A stretch of DNA of 64,000 bases from JAJDXW01 sp965214795. GTDB lineage: Bacteria; Pseudomonadota; Gammaproteobacteria; HK1. The stretch is from assembly GCA_965214795.1 (NCBI GenBank), contig OZ243976.1:3906001-3970000 (forward strand), given 5' to 3'. Position 1 is the stretch's first letter. Each line of letters begins with the position of its first letter. Under the pieces are notes generated by a model. It was not told where the DNA came from and did not search any database. It was given only the letters and a program-made list of their open reading frames with translations. The position numbers and the translations under genes were made by a program. This document shows positions 16,301-23,873 of this stretch, one piece after another.

Positions 16301-17019
16301 ATGCCTACCTCTTCGCACCGGACCGCCGGTCGATGACCCCGGACGCGGTGAAGCGGCTGGAGGCGATCGAATCGCTGGGAGATCTCGGGATCGGGTTCAG
16401 CCTCGCCATGCACGATCTCGAAATCCGGGGGGCGGGCGAGCTCCTCGGCGTGGACCAGAGCGGACAGATCGAGGCGGTCGGGTACTCTCTGTACACCGAG
16501 ATGCTGGAACGGGCGGTGGCCGATATTCGCACCGGACGAGACCCCGCGCTCGATCGGCCCCTGGACCATGGAACGGAGGTCGACCTGCACGTTCCCGCGC
16601 TCATTCCGGATGACTATCTTCCCGATGTGCACACCCGGCTCATCCTGTACAAGCGGATTGCCGGCGAACGCAGCGAGGACGGGTTGCGAGAGCTCGAAGT
16701 CGAGATGATCGACCGCTTCGGGCCGCTTCCCCCGCAGGCGAAGGCGCTGCTGCGCATCACGGCCCGGAAGCTGCGGGCCGCGCCCCTTGGCATCCGCAAG
16801 ATCGATCTCGGCGCCGGAGGCGGGAGGGTGACCTTCGGCGAGGCCGCGTCCGTGGACCCCGGCCGGGTCGTGGCCCTGCTTCAGTCGCAGCCGCACCGTT
16901 ACCGTCTCGACGGGGAGCACCGGATCCGCGTCCGGTGGGAGCTGCCGGACCTCGATGCGCGCCTCGACGCGATCGATCACATCGTGGCCACCCTCGGCAC
17001 CCGGCGAGAGGCGGCATGA
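13327..17019 (+). CDS. mfd: Transcription-repair coupling factor Mfd
   Basis: Mfd releases RNA polymerase stalled at DNA lesions and recruits UvrA. The 1230-residue protein has the UvrB-like N-terminal module, the polymerase-interaction domain (GDPVVHERHGVGRYRGLVTL, EFLNLEYADRDQLYVP), and a superfamily 2 translocase with Walker A GDVGFGKTE (about residue 709) and DEEHRFGVRQKE (about 809). The TRG region and the C-terminal UvrA-masking domain follow. A proline- and arginine-rich insert of about 70 residues lies near 380-450 between the N-terminal and RID modules. The stop overlaps the csiV-like start (ATGA). Confidence 0.95.
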   Translation: MQPLSPLRPLLPRRSGDRVHWEGLRGSSRSLAVAAAARAFPGLTLVIAPDAATADALRTEIAFFAGSGEAGKPSAPFGTADGEPRLSAPRAGEPTLPLLLPDRETLPYDALSPHQDIVSERLATLHALPRASGGTLVATAATLMGRVAPRGFVEGNSLRLAVGDRLDLEAERQRLDLGGYRCVSQVMEHGEFAVRGSLLDLFPSGAERPYRIDLFDEEIDTIRQFDPESQRSLDRIESIGVLPAREFPLDPDAIGRFRAAWRVRFEGNPNACPVYRDVSEGFAPAGIEYWLPLFFERTGTVFDYLPESTLVIELPAVREQANAFWEDTAERYEQRRHDVERPVLAPRELFLAPDELGGALAAYPRAIVGEERNEIHPHAGPDPVADTPTPRAPPPLPAAPSRPDGPDGPAAADDRLPPRAADRARARGRVEFGTTNPPALPADPRASDPFALFKQFLARFPGRTLLLVESPGRLETLVETLRRHDLRPHRVTGWPGFLEAPKERRLGIVLSEVECGAVLDDPPVALLPESLLFGRRAAAARRRRARSRDAESVIRDLTELQPGDPVVHERHGVGRYRGLVTLTAAGVTGEFLNLEYADRDQLYVPVLSLHLVSRYAGAEHPPLHKLGSQQWQKARKAAAERVRDVAAELLEIQARRAARTGNAIAFDNGQYDAFAEGFPFEETPDQASAIEATLDDLRNARPMDRLVCGDVGFGKTEVAMRAAFAAAMEGWQVALLVPTTLLAQQHHQTFTDRFAKWPVRIEQLSRFRSRRHREEVTRDLRAGRVDIVIGTHRLLQDDVGFKRLGLVIVDEEHRFGVRQKERLKALRAEVDMLTLTATPIPRTLNMALSSLRDLSLIATPPERRLSIRTLVGQWRPEVIRESVLREIRRGGQVYFVHNRVEDIEEIARKVESIVPEAEVRVAHGQMRERELEQAMLDFYHRRFNVLVCTTIIETGIDVPTANTIIINRADRFGLAQLHQLRGRVGRSHQRAYAYLFAPDRRSMTPDAVKRLEAIESLGDLGIGFSLAMHDLEIRGAGELLGVDQSGQIEAVGYSLYTEMLERAVADIRTGRDPALDRPLDHGTEVDLHVPALIPDDYLPDVHTRLILYKRIAGERSEDGLRELEVEMIDRFGPLPPQAKALLRITARKLRAAPLGIRKIDLGAGGGRVTFGEAASVDPGRVVALLQSQPHRYRLDGEHRIRVRWELPDLDARLDAIDHIVATLGTRREAA

Positions 17020-17888
17020 GGCGCCCGGGCAACCGCCTGGTCGCGGCCCTCGCCCTCGCCGCCGGGCTCGGCGCGCCGGCCGCCGCCGCCGCGTCCGCGA
17101 CTCCCTGGTACCAGGTCGAAGTCGTCGTCTTCGCGCAGGGCGGAGAATCGCGCTGGGACCGGGACGACTGGCGCGAGGAGGGTCCGCCGCCTCTCCCGGA
17201 GAACGCCGTCGAGCTGCTCACCGCCTTCGTTCCCGCCGACGAAGCGGGGGGCTCGAAACGACGGCACGCGTTCCGGACCCTGCCTGCATCGGAGCTCGGG
17301 CTCAAGACGGCAGCCAGCCGGCTCGACCGCTCCGACGCGTACCGGGTGCTCCTGCATGTCGGATGGCAGCAGCCGGGCTTTCCGTACGACGACGCCCCCG
17401 CGGCGCACCTCGGCACCCGGCGAGGGCCCGTTTCGGGCGATCGATTCACGGCCGCGCCCGGCGAGGCGATCGACGGGACGGTCCGCCTGTGGCGCCGCCG
17501 GTTCCTGCACGTGGATACCGACCTCGCGTTCGGCGATCTCGACGCCTGGAGCCGGCGGGAGGAGGACGCGGCCGGAAACGCGCGGCCGCGAGACGGAAGC
17601 GGCGGCGCCCCGGGAGCGGGAACCGGCACGAGGACGCACGCGGCGGATACGAGCGCCCCCCCGGGCGCCGCGGCGCGGACGGCTCCCGGCACGGCGGCCC
17701 GAGAGGGGGTGGCGGGAGAAGAAGCGGAACACGGAGCGGGAGGGGAAGCGGACTTGCGGCCCGCGGGCGACGGAGGGCGCCTCCGCGTGGTACGGCTGAC
17801 CCGCAGCCTCCGCCTCCGGGCGGGAAGGCTGTACTACATCGATCACCCGCTCTTCGGGATGCTGCTCGAGGTCAAGCGCCTCGGCTGA
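17016..17888 (+). CDS. CsiV-family exported protein
   Basis: The 290-residue protein starts with a signal peptide (RRPGNRLVAALALAAGLGA, cut near AAAA). The N-terminal domain begins TPWYQVEVVVFAQ, typical of the CsiV family of periplasmic proteins. The C-terminus LTRSLRLRAGRLYYIDHPLF is also characteristic. A low-complexity Gly/Ala/Arg linker of about 80 residues separates the two. In related Gammaproteobacteria the csiV-like gene follows mfd, and here the two overlap by four bases. CsiV is known in Vibrio as a peptidoglycan-binding protein; its role here is inferred. Confidence 0.75.
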   Translation: MRRPGNRLVAALALAAGLGAPAAAAASATPWYQVEVVVFAQGGESRWDRDDWREEGPPPLPENAVELLTAFVPADEAGGSKRRHAFRTLPASELGLKTAASRLDRSDAYRVLLHVGWQQPGFPYDDAPAAHLGTRRGPVSGDRFTAAPGEAIDGTVRLWRRRFLHVDTDLAFGDLDAWSRREEDAAGNARPRDGSGGAPGAGTGTRTHAADTSAPPGAAARTAPGTAAREGVAGEEAEHGAGGEADLRPAGDGGRLRVVRLTRSLRLRAGRLYYIDHPLFGMLLEVKRLG

Positions 17889-17920
17889 CCCTGCCGGTCC
17901 CGCCTCGGCCGACCCCCCGG

Positions 17921-17964
17921 GATGACCCCGGGATGACCCCGGGATGACCCCGGGATGACCCCGG
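17921..17964. repeat. 11-bp tandem repeat, four units
   Basis: Four perfect head-to-tail copies of GATGACCCCGG follow the csiV-like stop, preceded by a partial unit and followed by one more GATGA. The 11-bp period is about one helical turn. A closely related array, CTGATCCCGGG, sits behind another gene at 40178. Confidence 0.85.
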
Positions 17965-18048
17965 GATGATTTCACGCCGCGGCTCCGCTCCCAGGCAGGT
18001 CGAACCACGCTTCACTCATCCCACCTCCCTCCCGCGCTCGACCATCGG

Positions 18049-18825
18049 TCAGGACGGCACGGCCGGATTCGGCTCGGTCCGGGGTCGGTTCGGGTCCGGC
18101 GCGAGGGCGGCGGCAAGGACTCGCCGAACCTGCCGCATGCCCCGCTCGAGGTTCTCGTAGATCTCCTCCATCGAGATCTCCGCCGGCCCGCGCCCCGCCG
18201 CGGCGTTCGAGACGACGGCGCAGGCGGCGTACTCCATGCCGAGCTCCCGGGCGAGAGCCGCCTCCGGCATCGCGGTCATGCCCACCACCGCGCAGCCGTC
18301 ACGCTCCATCCGATCGATCTCCGCCGCGGTTTCGAAGCGCGGCCCCTCCGTCACGCCGTAGATTCCACCGTCGTGCACCGCCACCCCCGCTACGGCCGCC
18401 GCGCGGAGCAGCCGGTCCCGCAGCGACGGGGTATAGGGATGGGTCATGTCGACGTGCAGGACCCGCCCCTCGTCGAAGAACGTGCCTGCCCGCGAGGCCG
18501 TGTAGTCGATGATCTGGTCCGGAACGACGATCGCGCCCGGCGCGAGCCCGGCCGCGATCCCCCCGACCGCCGCCACCGCGTAGACCCGCTCGACGCCGGC
18601 GTCGCGGAGGGCGCGGACATTGGCCCGGTAGTTGATGCGGTGCGGCGCGATGTGATGGTCCGGACCGTGGCGGGACAGGAACGCTACACCACGCCCCGCG
18701 ATCTCGCCGAGCACGAGCGGCGCGGAGGGCTCCCCGAAAGCGGTCGTCGAGCGCCGCTCGCCGGTGACCACGAGCCCCGGATAGGACTCGAGGCCGGTCC
18801 CCCCGATGACCGCGTCGGTGGGCAT
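18049..18825 (-). CDS. S-methyl-5'-thioinosine phosphorylase (MTAP family)
   Basis: The 258-residue enzyme belongs to the 5'-methylthioadenosine phosphorylase family and cleaves a methylthionucleoside with phosphate in methionine salvage. Motifs: AVIGGTGLESYPG at the start, then SRHGPDHHIAPHRINYRANV, and MTAMPEAALARELGMEYAA. The segment GGIYGVTEGPRFETAAEI resembles the Pseudomonas methylthioinosine enzyme more than the adenosine-specific ones, so MTIP is preferred. The start codon shares a base with the stop of the upstream DUF815 ATPase (TGATG). Confidence 0.82.
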   Translation of the reverse strand: MPTDAVIGGTGLESYPGLVVTGERRSTTAFGEPSAPLVLGEIAGRGVAFLSRHGPDHHIAPHRINYRANVRALRDAGVERVYAVAAVGGIAAGLAPGAIVVPDQIIDYTASRAGTFFDEGRVLHVDMTHPYTPSLRDRLLRAAAVAGVAVHDGGIYGVTEGPRFETAAEIDRMERDGCAVVGMTAMPEAALARELGMEYAACAVVSNAAAGRGPAEISMEEIYENLERGMRQVRRVLAAALAPDPNRPRTEPNPAVPS

Positions 18826-19736
18826 CAGCCGGTCTCGCCGAGCCCCTTGCGGCCGACCCAGTCCCGGGCGAACTGGCAGGCGCTGCGCCCGCTGCGCGAA
18901 CCCCGGTGGAGCGCCCATTGGAGCGCCTGCGCGCGCACCCGCTCCCACTCGGGCTCGCGCTCCCGCGCGCCGTCGCTCCCCGCACCGTCGAGCGCGGTCA
19001 CCCAATGGCGAACGATCGCGAGGTAGTCCTCCTGATTGAAGGGGTGGAACGAGAGCCGGAGCCCGAAGCGTTCGCTCAGCGAGATCTTCTCCTCGACCGC
19101 CTCGGACTGGTGGACCTCGGCCCCGACGTAGCGCGCGTCGAGGTTGTCACGCATGTACTCCGGCATGAGGTGCCGGCGATTGGAGGTGGCGTAGAGGAGC
19201 ACGTTGTCCGGTGCCGCACTGACCGAACCGTCCAGGATCGCCTTGAGCGCCTTGTACCCCGGCTCGTTGGCCTCGAAGGAGAGGTCGTCGCAGAACAGCA
19301 TGAACCGCTCGGGACGCGATTCCAGCGGCTCCACCAGATCCGGGAGGGAGATGAGATCCTGCTTGTCGACTTCGACCAGACGCAGGCCCTCCGCCTCGTA
19401 CTCGTTCAGCAACGCCTTGACGAGCGACGACTTGCCCGTACCCCGGGAGCCGGAGAGCAGCACGTTGTTCGCGCAATGGCCACGGACGAACTGACGGGTA
19501 TTGCGATCGAGCGCCTTCTTCTGCCGATCGATTCCGCGCAGGTCGGCGAGAGAGATGCGGTGAGGACGGAACACGGGCTGGAAACGGCCGCCGGCGAGGG
19601 TCGCTCGCCAGCGAAACGCCGGCGCGGACCCGAAATCCACACGGGGCGGCGGCGGAGGCAACAGCGCCTCGGCACGCTCGGCGAGCGCCTCCAGGCGCCC
19701 GATCAGGCGCTCGAGCGAGGCAGGGTCGAAGGTCAA
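18825..19736 (-). CDS. DUF815-family AAA ATPase
   Basis: The 303-residue protein matches the DUF815 family of P-loop ATPases: a leading segment with LRGIDRQKKALDRNTRQFV, Walker A SGSRGTGKSS, Walker B FMLFCDDLSF, then LLYATSNRRHLMPE (sensor-1 type Asn) and the conserved SLSERFGLRLSF. The cellular role of the family is not established. It is coupled to the MTIP gene and lies 15 bases downstream of the mlaA stop, suggesting a short mlaA-ATPase-MTIP operon. Confidence 0.85.
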   Translation of the reverse strand: MTFDPASLERLIGRLEALAERAEALLPPPPPRVDFGSAPAFRWRATLAGGRFQPVFRPHRISLADLRGIDRQKKALDRNTRQFVRGHCANNVLLSGSRGTGKSSLVKALLNEYEAEGLRLVEVDKQDLISLPDLVEPLESRPERFMLFCDDLSFEANEPGYKALKAILDGSVSAAPDNVLLYATSNRRHLMPEYMRDNLDARYVGAEVHQSEAVEEKISLSERFGLRLSFHPFNQEDYLAIVRHWVTALDGAGSDGAREREPEWERVRAQALQWALHRGSRSGRSACQFARDWVGRKGLGETG

Positions 19737-19751
19737 GAGAAGGCCCCGCGT

Positions 19752-20591
19752 TCAGCGGGGGAAGAGATCGTACGAACTCCGGCCGAGCCTCGTCGGACCG
19801 GGGTGGTCCATGAGGGAGATCAGGTACTCCTGGCGACGCGAGGGGGCGGAGAAGAGGTCGTCGTCATCCTCCGGCATCTCGCCGTCCCGGATCAGGTGGT
19901 CGCGCCGCCGCCGATAGGCTTCCCGGGTGAATACGTAGGTGTCGAGCGCAGCCCGATCCCGGAGAGCGATCGCCCCGCTTGCGTTGGCCCGGGCGTTGAT
20001 CGCGCCGAGGATCGCGACCGGGATGGCGAGACCGGTGACGTCCGCGAGCGCGATGAGGCTCGTCTGCCACTCCAGCGGATAGTTGGTCGCATCCCGCACC
20101 GAGTTCGGCCCGAGTCCGGGCAGCTCCAGGTAGGCGAGCTCCTTGACGCCCCATACCGCGAGGGTCTGACCAAGGTCCTCGTCGTGCCGCTCGAGCCCCA
20201 TCCCGGAAGCGACGTCGATGAACCCGGCGAGGCCGAACGTGGTGTTGACCACGAACCGCATCGAATCCTGCAACCCCTGGTCGACCTTGCCCTGCAGGAA
20301 GTCGTTGAGGATCACGTTCGGATAGGTGAGGTTGTCGAGGAAGTTCGAGATCCCGGTCCGGACGAACGCCGGGGTCACACGCACGTACGCCCGGGCCACC
20401 GGGCCGAGCACCGCCTTGTCCAGGACGAGGTTGGCCCGGTGCGTCACCCGGTTGACCGGCTCCAGCGGGTCGCCGACCGGCTCCTCCGCCGCGTGCGCTC
20501 CGAGACCCGTCGCCGCGAGAACCATGGCAAGCATGCCGGGCGCGATCCGCCGGGCGAGACCCCGATGTTGCGAAGTTTCGGGCATCAGCAT
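19752..20591 (-). CDS. mlaA: MlaA/VacJ-family outer-membrane lipid-asymmetry protein
   Basis: MlaA removes mislocalised phospholipids from the outer leaflet and passes them to the Mla pathway. The 279-residue product from ATG 20591 has a signal sequence and the family core: DPLEPVNRVTHRANLVLDKA, RTGISNFLDNLTYPNVILND, NTTFGLAGFIDVAS, GQTLAVWGV and LPGLGPNSVRD. Most family members are lipoproteins, but this signal ends GLGAHAAEE with no lipobox cysteine, so it appears to be cut by signal peptidase I. Confidence 0.88.
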   Translation of the reverse strand: MLMPETSQHRGLARRIAPGMLAMVLAATGLGAHAAEEPVGDPLEPVNRVTHRANLVLDKAVLGPVARAYVRVTPAFVRTGISNFLDNLTYPNVILNDFLQGKVDQGLQDSMRFVVNTTFGLAGFIDVASGMGLERHDEDLGQTLAVWGVKELAYLELPGLGPNSVRDATNYPLEWQTSLIALADVTGLAIPVAILGAINARANASGAIALRDRAALDTYVFTREAYRRRRDHLIRDGEMPEDDDDLFSAPSRRQEYLISLMDHPGPTRLGRSSYDLFPR

Positions 20592-21016
20592 CGAATCCAC
20601 CACCTCCGACTGTCGTCGACGGGGAGATCGTATCCCCCGGACGGCCCCGCCCGCAATCGCACCGAGCGACCGAGCAGGACTGATGCATTCATCAAATATG
20701 ATCAATTAATTCAATAAATTGAGACCACTGACGAACTGGTGACCCGAAGTCGGCGGCGACCGGAGAATCTGGCGTCGAGTCAAGACGATACGCTCACCGG
20801 TGGTCATCAGGGAAGGCCGAGAACGAATTCGTCCCGAATGACCGAGCGGGGCCGGTTGCACGCTGCGGCTCCGGTCCCGGGCCGGGTCGGATTCGCACGG
20901 CACGATCCGACGTCGGCAACGACCCGACCCGGCCCGGCCCGGCCCGGCCCGGAAGTGGGCAGGTCGATGCGCGGGCAGGCCGGATGAGCGAAGCGCCATC
21001 CGATGCTGGCGGCTTT
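20592..21016. other. Intergenic region between mlaA and icd
   Basis: No gene is supported here. An unusually AT-rich patch (20686-20725) lies upstream of mlaA and is a plausible promoter region, although no clear -35/-10 pair stands out. A run of CCCGG pentamers occupies about 20931-20952, near the 3' end of icd. Confidence 0.4.
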
Positions 21017-22261
21017 CTACATGCCGTCGATGATGGCGCTTGCGAACCCGCTCGTCGAGACCTCGGTCGCACCCTCGGTCTGGCGCGCGAAGTCGTAGGT
21101 CACGATCTTCCGGGCGATGGTCTTCTCGTAGGCGGTGGTGATCGTCCGTCCGACCTCCGGCCATCCGATGTAGTCGAACATCATGACCCCGCTGAACAGG
21201 AGGGAACCGGGATTGACCTTGTCCTGGTTCGCGTACTTCGGCGCGGTGCCGTGGGTCGCCTCGAAGACCGCGACATGGTCGGCCATGTTCGCGCCCGGAG
21301 CGATTCCGACCCCTCCGACCTCCGCCGCCACCGCATCGGACAGGTAGTCCCCGTTCAGGTTGGAGGTCGCGATCACGTCGAACTCGGCCGGCCGGAGCAG
21401 CATCATCTGGAACATGATGTCGGCGATGCGGTCCTTGATGACGATCTTCTCCTCGGGCTGCCGGCCTTCGTACCGATCCCGGAGCTCGTCCTCGGTGATC
21501 GTGTGCTCCCCGAACTCGGTCCGGGCGAGCTCGTAGCCCCAGTTGCGGAACGCCCCCTCGGTGAACTTCATGATGTTCCCCTTGTGGACGAAGGTGACGC
21601 TCCGGCGGCCGTGGTCGATGGCGTACCGGATGGCCTTGCGAACCAGCCGGTTGGTGCCGAAGGGACTGATCGGCTTGACGCCGAGGCCCGCGCCCTCGAA
21701 GAAACCGGCCCCCATGTCGTCGCGCAGGAAACGCGCGAGCTTCTCGTTCTCGGCACTTCCCGCCTCGTACTCGATGCCCGCATAGACGTCCTCGGTGTTC
21801 TCCCGGAAGATGACCACATCGACGTCCTCGGGCCGCCGGAGCGGCGACGGCACGCCCGCGTAGTACCGAACCGGGCGGACGCAGGCGTAGAGGTCCAGGA
21901 CCTGGCGCAGACCGACGTTGAGCGACCGGAATCCGCCTCCGACGGGGGTCGTGAGCGGCCCCTTGATGGAGACGACGAGATCGCGAAGCGCATCCCGGGT
22001 CTCCTGTGGGAAATAGTCCCCGTCGAAGAGGCCGGCTGCCTTCTCTCCCATGTAGAGCTCCGCCCAGTGCACCCGGCGCCGGCCGCCGTACGCCCGCTCG
22101 ACCGCCGCGTCCCAGATGCGAAGGCACGCGCGAGTGATGTCGGGGCCGATTCCGTCCCCCTCCACGAAGCCGAGGACCGGCTGGTCGGTCACGGCGAGGC
22201 GTCCGCCGGCGATCCGGATCTTGTCGCCGGTCTCGGGGATGCGAGTGTGCTGGTAGCTCAT
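21017..22261 (-). CDS. icd: Isocitrate dehydrogenase (NADP-type)
   Basis: This TCA-cycle enzyme oxidises isocitrate to 2-oxoglutarate. The 414-residue product matches the bacterial homodimeric type: VLGFVEGDGIGPDITRA, the substrate serine loop GGGFRSLNVGLRQ, FRENTEDVYAGIEY, VTFVHKGNIMKFTEGAF, TSNLNGDYLSDA and the cofactor loop ATHGTAPKYANQDKVNPGS. ATG 22261 has a GGGAG ribosome-binding site and sets the normal length. Confidence 0.95.
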   Translation of the reverse strand: MSYQHTRIPETGDKIRIAGGRLAVTDQPVLGFVEGDGIGPDITRACLRIWDAAVERAYGGRRRVHWAELYMGEKAAGLFDGDYFPQETRDALRDLVVSIKGPLTTPVGGGFRSLNVGLRQVLDLYACVRPVRYYAGVPSPLRRPEDVDVVIFRENTEDVYAGIEYEAGSAENEKLARFLRDDMGAGFFEGAGLGVKPISPFGTNRLVRKAIRYAIDHGRRSVTFVHKGNIMKFTEGAFRNWGYELARTEFGEHTITEDELRDRYEGRQPEEKIVIKDRIADIMFQMMLLRPAEFDVIATSNLNGDYLSDAVAAEVGGVGIAPGANMADHVAVFEATHGTAPKYANQDKVNPGSLLFSGVMMFDYIGWPEVGRTITTAYEKTIARKIVTYDFARQTEGATEVSTSGFASAIIDGM

Positions 22262-22404
22262 GGCGCTCCCTTCTCGTGGGTTCTCGGGGAGGGGCTGCGG
22301 GGACTGCGGAGCCGCAGGAACGAAGCGGCGCAATATATCGCCCGCGGCTCCGCCGGTACAGCCGAAGGGTTTGAATGAACGAATTTGTCCTGACCGCGGG
22401 CAGC

Positions 22405-22448
22405 GTCTCGGGCCCCGTGTCGGGCCCCGCGTCGGGCCCCGCGTCGGG
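22405..22448. repeat. 12-bp tandem repeat, about 3.7 units
   Basis: Head-to-tail units of GYGTCGGGCCCC, the first with one substitution, run through an otherwise empty region upstream of icd. It is similar in style to the 11-bp arrays at 17921 and 40178: a short GC-rich unit with a palindromic core, and intergenic. Confidence 0.75.
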
Positions 22449-22618
22449 TTACGCCTTCGGCCAATCCGACCTGCCCGGATCCGGCCTGCTCGCGGAAGGC
22501 TCGCTTCCCCGACGGGCAACCGGTTTCACTCCGGGACCCGGCGAGACCACGGGCGCAGGGTAATCTCACGCTACCGCCCTGCCCCCCCGGCGGGTCGGGG
22601 GCGGGCGCCGCCCGGAGC

Positions 22619-22748
22619 GGCAATTCTCGTTTTGCTCGTCGGGTTCCGCCGCAGGACCGGCACGACCGTCGCTCCGCTCCGGATCGAGTCGCAAGGAGAG
22701 GACGGCTTGCGGCTCAGGGTGAAGTCAGGCGCCGAAACGAGACCTGCT
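22619..22748 (+). repeat. 130-bp MITE-like element, copy 1
   Basis: This matches the element at 58909-59038 over the same 130 bases, by eye about 85-90% identical. The ends form an imperfect inverted repeat: left GCAATTCTCGTTTTG, right on the opposite strand AGCAGGTCTCGTTTC. Inside is a GGTTCCGCCGCAGGACC hairpin and no open frame. No target-site duplication could be confirmed. Confidence 0.7.
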
Positions 22749-22850
22749 GCGCCCGGAGGCCGACCGTTGCACCCGCCCGCAGCATCGTGGCAAGGTAACC
22801 GCTCATCCCGTCCCACCCATGACTCCGGCAATCCAAATGGAGGCTTCACC

Positions 22851-23771
22851 ATGAAGAGAACAGTCGTTTCCGTCGTCGCCTTGCTTGCCACCCTCGCCGC
22901 GGCGGGCACCGCGAGCGCCGAACGGTTCGTCATGATCACCCACACCCAGGGTACCGATCCTTTCTGGCCGGTGGTCCAGAAGGGCGGCGAGGATGCCGCC
23001 AAGGCGGTCGGTGCGGAATTCGAGTACAACTTCGCGCCGTCGGGCGACATGGCGGACATGGCCCGGCTCATCGAGGCGGCCACCGCCACCCAGCCGGACG
23101 GCATCGTCGTCTCGCTGCCGGACGCGGACGCCCTCGGGGGGGCGATCAAGGCCGCCGCGGACTCCGGGATCCCGATCATCACAATGAACTCCGGCCTCGA
23201 GTCGTCCGCCGCGGTCGGCGCGCTCATGCACGTCGGGCAACCGGAGCGCCTCGCCGGCGAGAAGGCCGGAGAGCGGGCCAAGGCCGAGGGGGCAACCAAG
23301 GGACTTTGCCTCAATCAGGAATCATTCAACACCGCCCTCGTCGACCGCTGCACCGGGTACTTCGAGTCGATGGAAATGGACCTCAACATGATCGACGTGT
23401 CGAACGACGTCGCGCAGATCAAGACCCGCACCGCCGCCGCCCTCCAGGCAGACCCCGAGGTCGATGCGTTGCTCGCGGTCGGCCCGCACGTGTGCGTCGC
23501 GGCCGCCGCCGCGGTGAAGGAGGTCGGAGCGGAGGTCCACCTGGCGTGCTTCGATCTCTCCCCCGAGGTGATCAACCTCATCCAGGCCGGCGAGGTCGCG
23601 TTCACCATCGACCAGCAGCAACGGCTCCAGGGGTACGTGCCGATCATCGTGCTGCACCTCTACAACCAGAACGCGGGGCTGCTCCCGGGCGCGAACATTC
23701 CGTCGGGGCCGGGCTTCGTCGATGCGTCCAACGCGGCCGGGGTCGCGGCCCAGGCCGGCGTGAATCGCTGA
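22851..23771 (+). CDS. Sugar ABC transporter substrate-binding protein (RbsB type)
   Basis: The 306-residue periplasmic protein has a signal peptide (MKRTVVSVVALLATLAAAG, cut near ASA) and the Peripla_BP_4 fold: MITHTQGTDPFWPVVQKGGE at the start, AATATQPDGIVVSLPD, and the hinge IDQQQRLQGYVPIIVLHLY near the end. Cluster 2 importers take up ribose, xylose, fructose or similar sugars; the substrate cannot be told from sequence. ATG 22851 follows an AATGGAGG ribosome-binding site. It is the first gene of a binding protein-permease-ATPase operon. Confidence 0.9.
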   Translation: MKRTVVSVVALLATLAAAGTASAERFVMITHTQGTDPFWPVVQKGGEDAAKAVGAEFEYNFAPSGDMADMARLIEAATATQPDGIVVSLPDADALGGAIKAAADSGIPIITMNSGLESSAAVGALMHVGQPERLAGEKAGERAKAEGATKGLCLNQESFNTALVDRCTGYFESMEMDLNMIDVSNDVAQIKTRTAAALQADPEVDALLAVGPHVCVAAAAAVKEVGAEVHLACFDLSPEVINLIQAGEVAFTIDQQQRLQGYVPIIVLHLYNQNAGLLPGANIPSGPGFVDASNAAGVAAQAGVNR

Positions 23772-23873
23772 CCGGACCCCCCGGTCCGACTTGAGGAAAC
23801 CGGTCGGCTCGTTCTCCGCACCCGGGGAGCGGGCCGGCCGCACCGGCGATCCGCCGCAGGAGGGCACGACCGA

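Larger units (their letters stand above)
22262..22850. other. Intergenic region with tandem repeat and MITE-like element
   Basis: This 590-base divergent region lies between icd and the sugar-importer operon. It holds the 12-bp tandem repeat at 22405-22448 and the 130-bp element at 22619-22748. No gene is supported. A GGAGG ribosome-binding site for the importer binding protein lies just before 22851. Confidence 0.5.

Noticed and set aside
13114..16980. A 1288-codon open frame on the minus strand
   Set aside because: It lies wholly antisense to mfd. Long antisense frames are expected in very GC-rich coding DNA, and it has no family motif.
17921..17964. Possible CRISPR array
   Set aside because: Units are 11 bp, directly adjacent and without spacers, and no cas genes are near; it is a simple tandem repeat. 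The same holds for 22405 and 40178.
22375..22563. Short frame across the 12-bp repeat
   Set aside because: Its Gly/Ser/Pro repeats simply translate the tandem DNA repeat. No ribosome-binding site.
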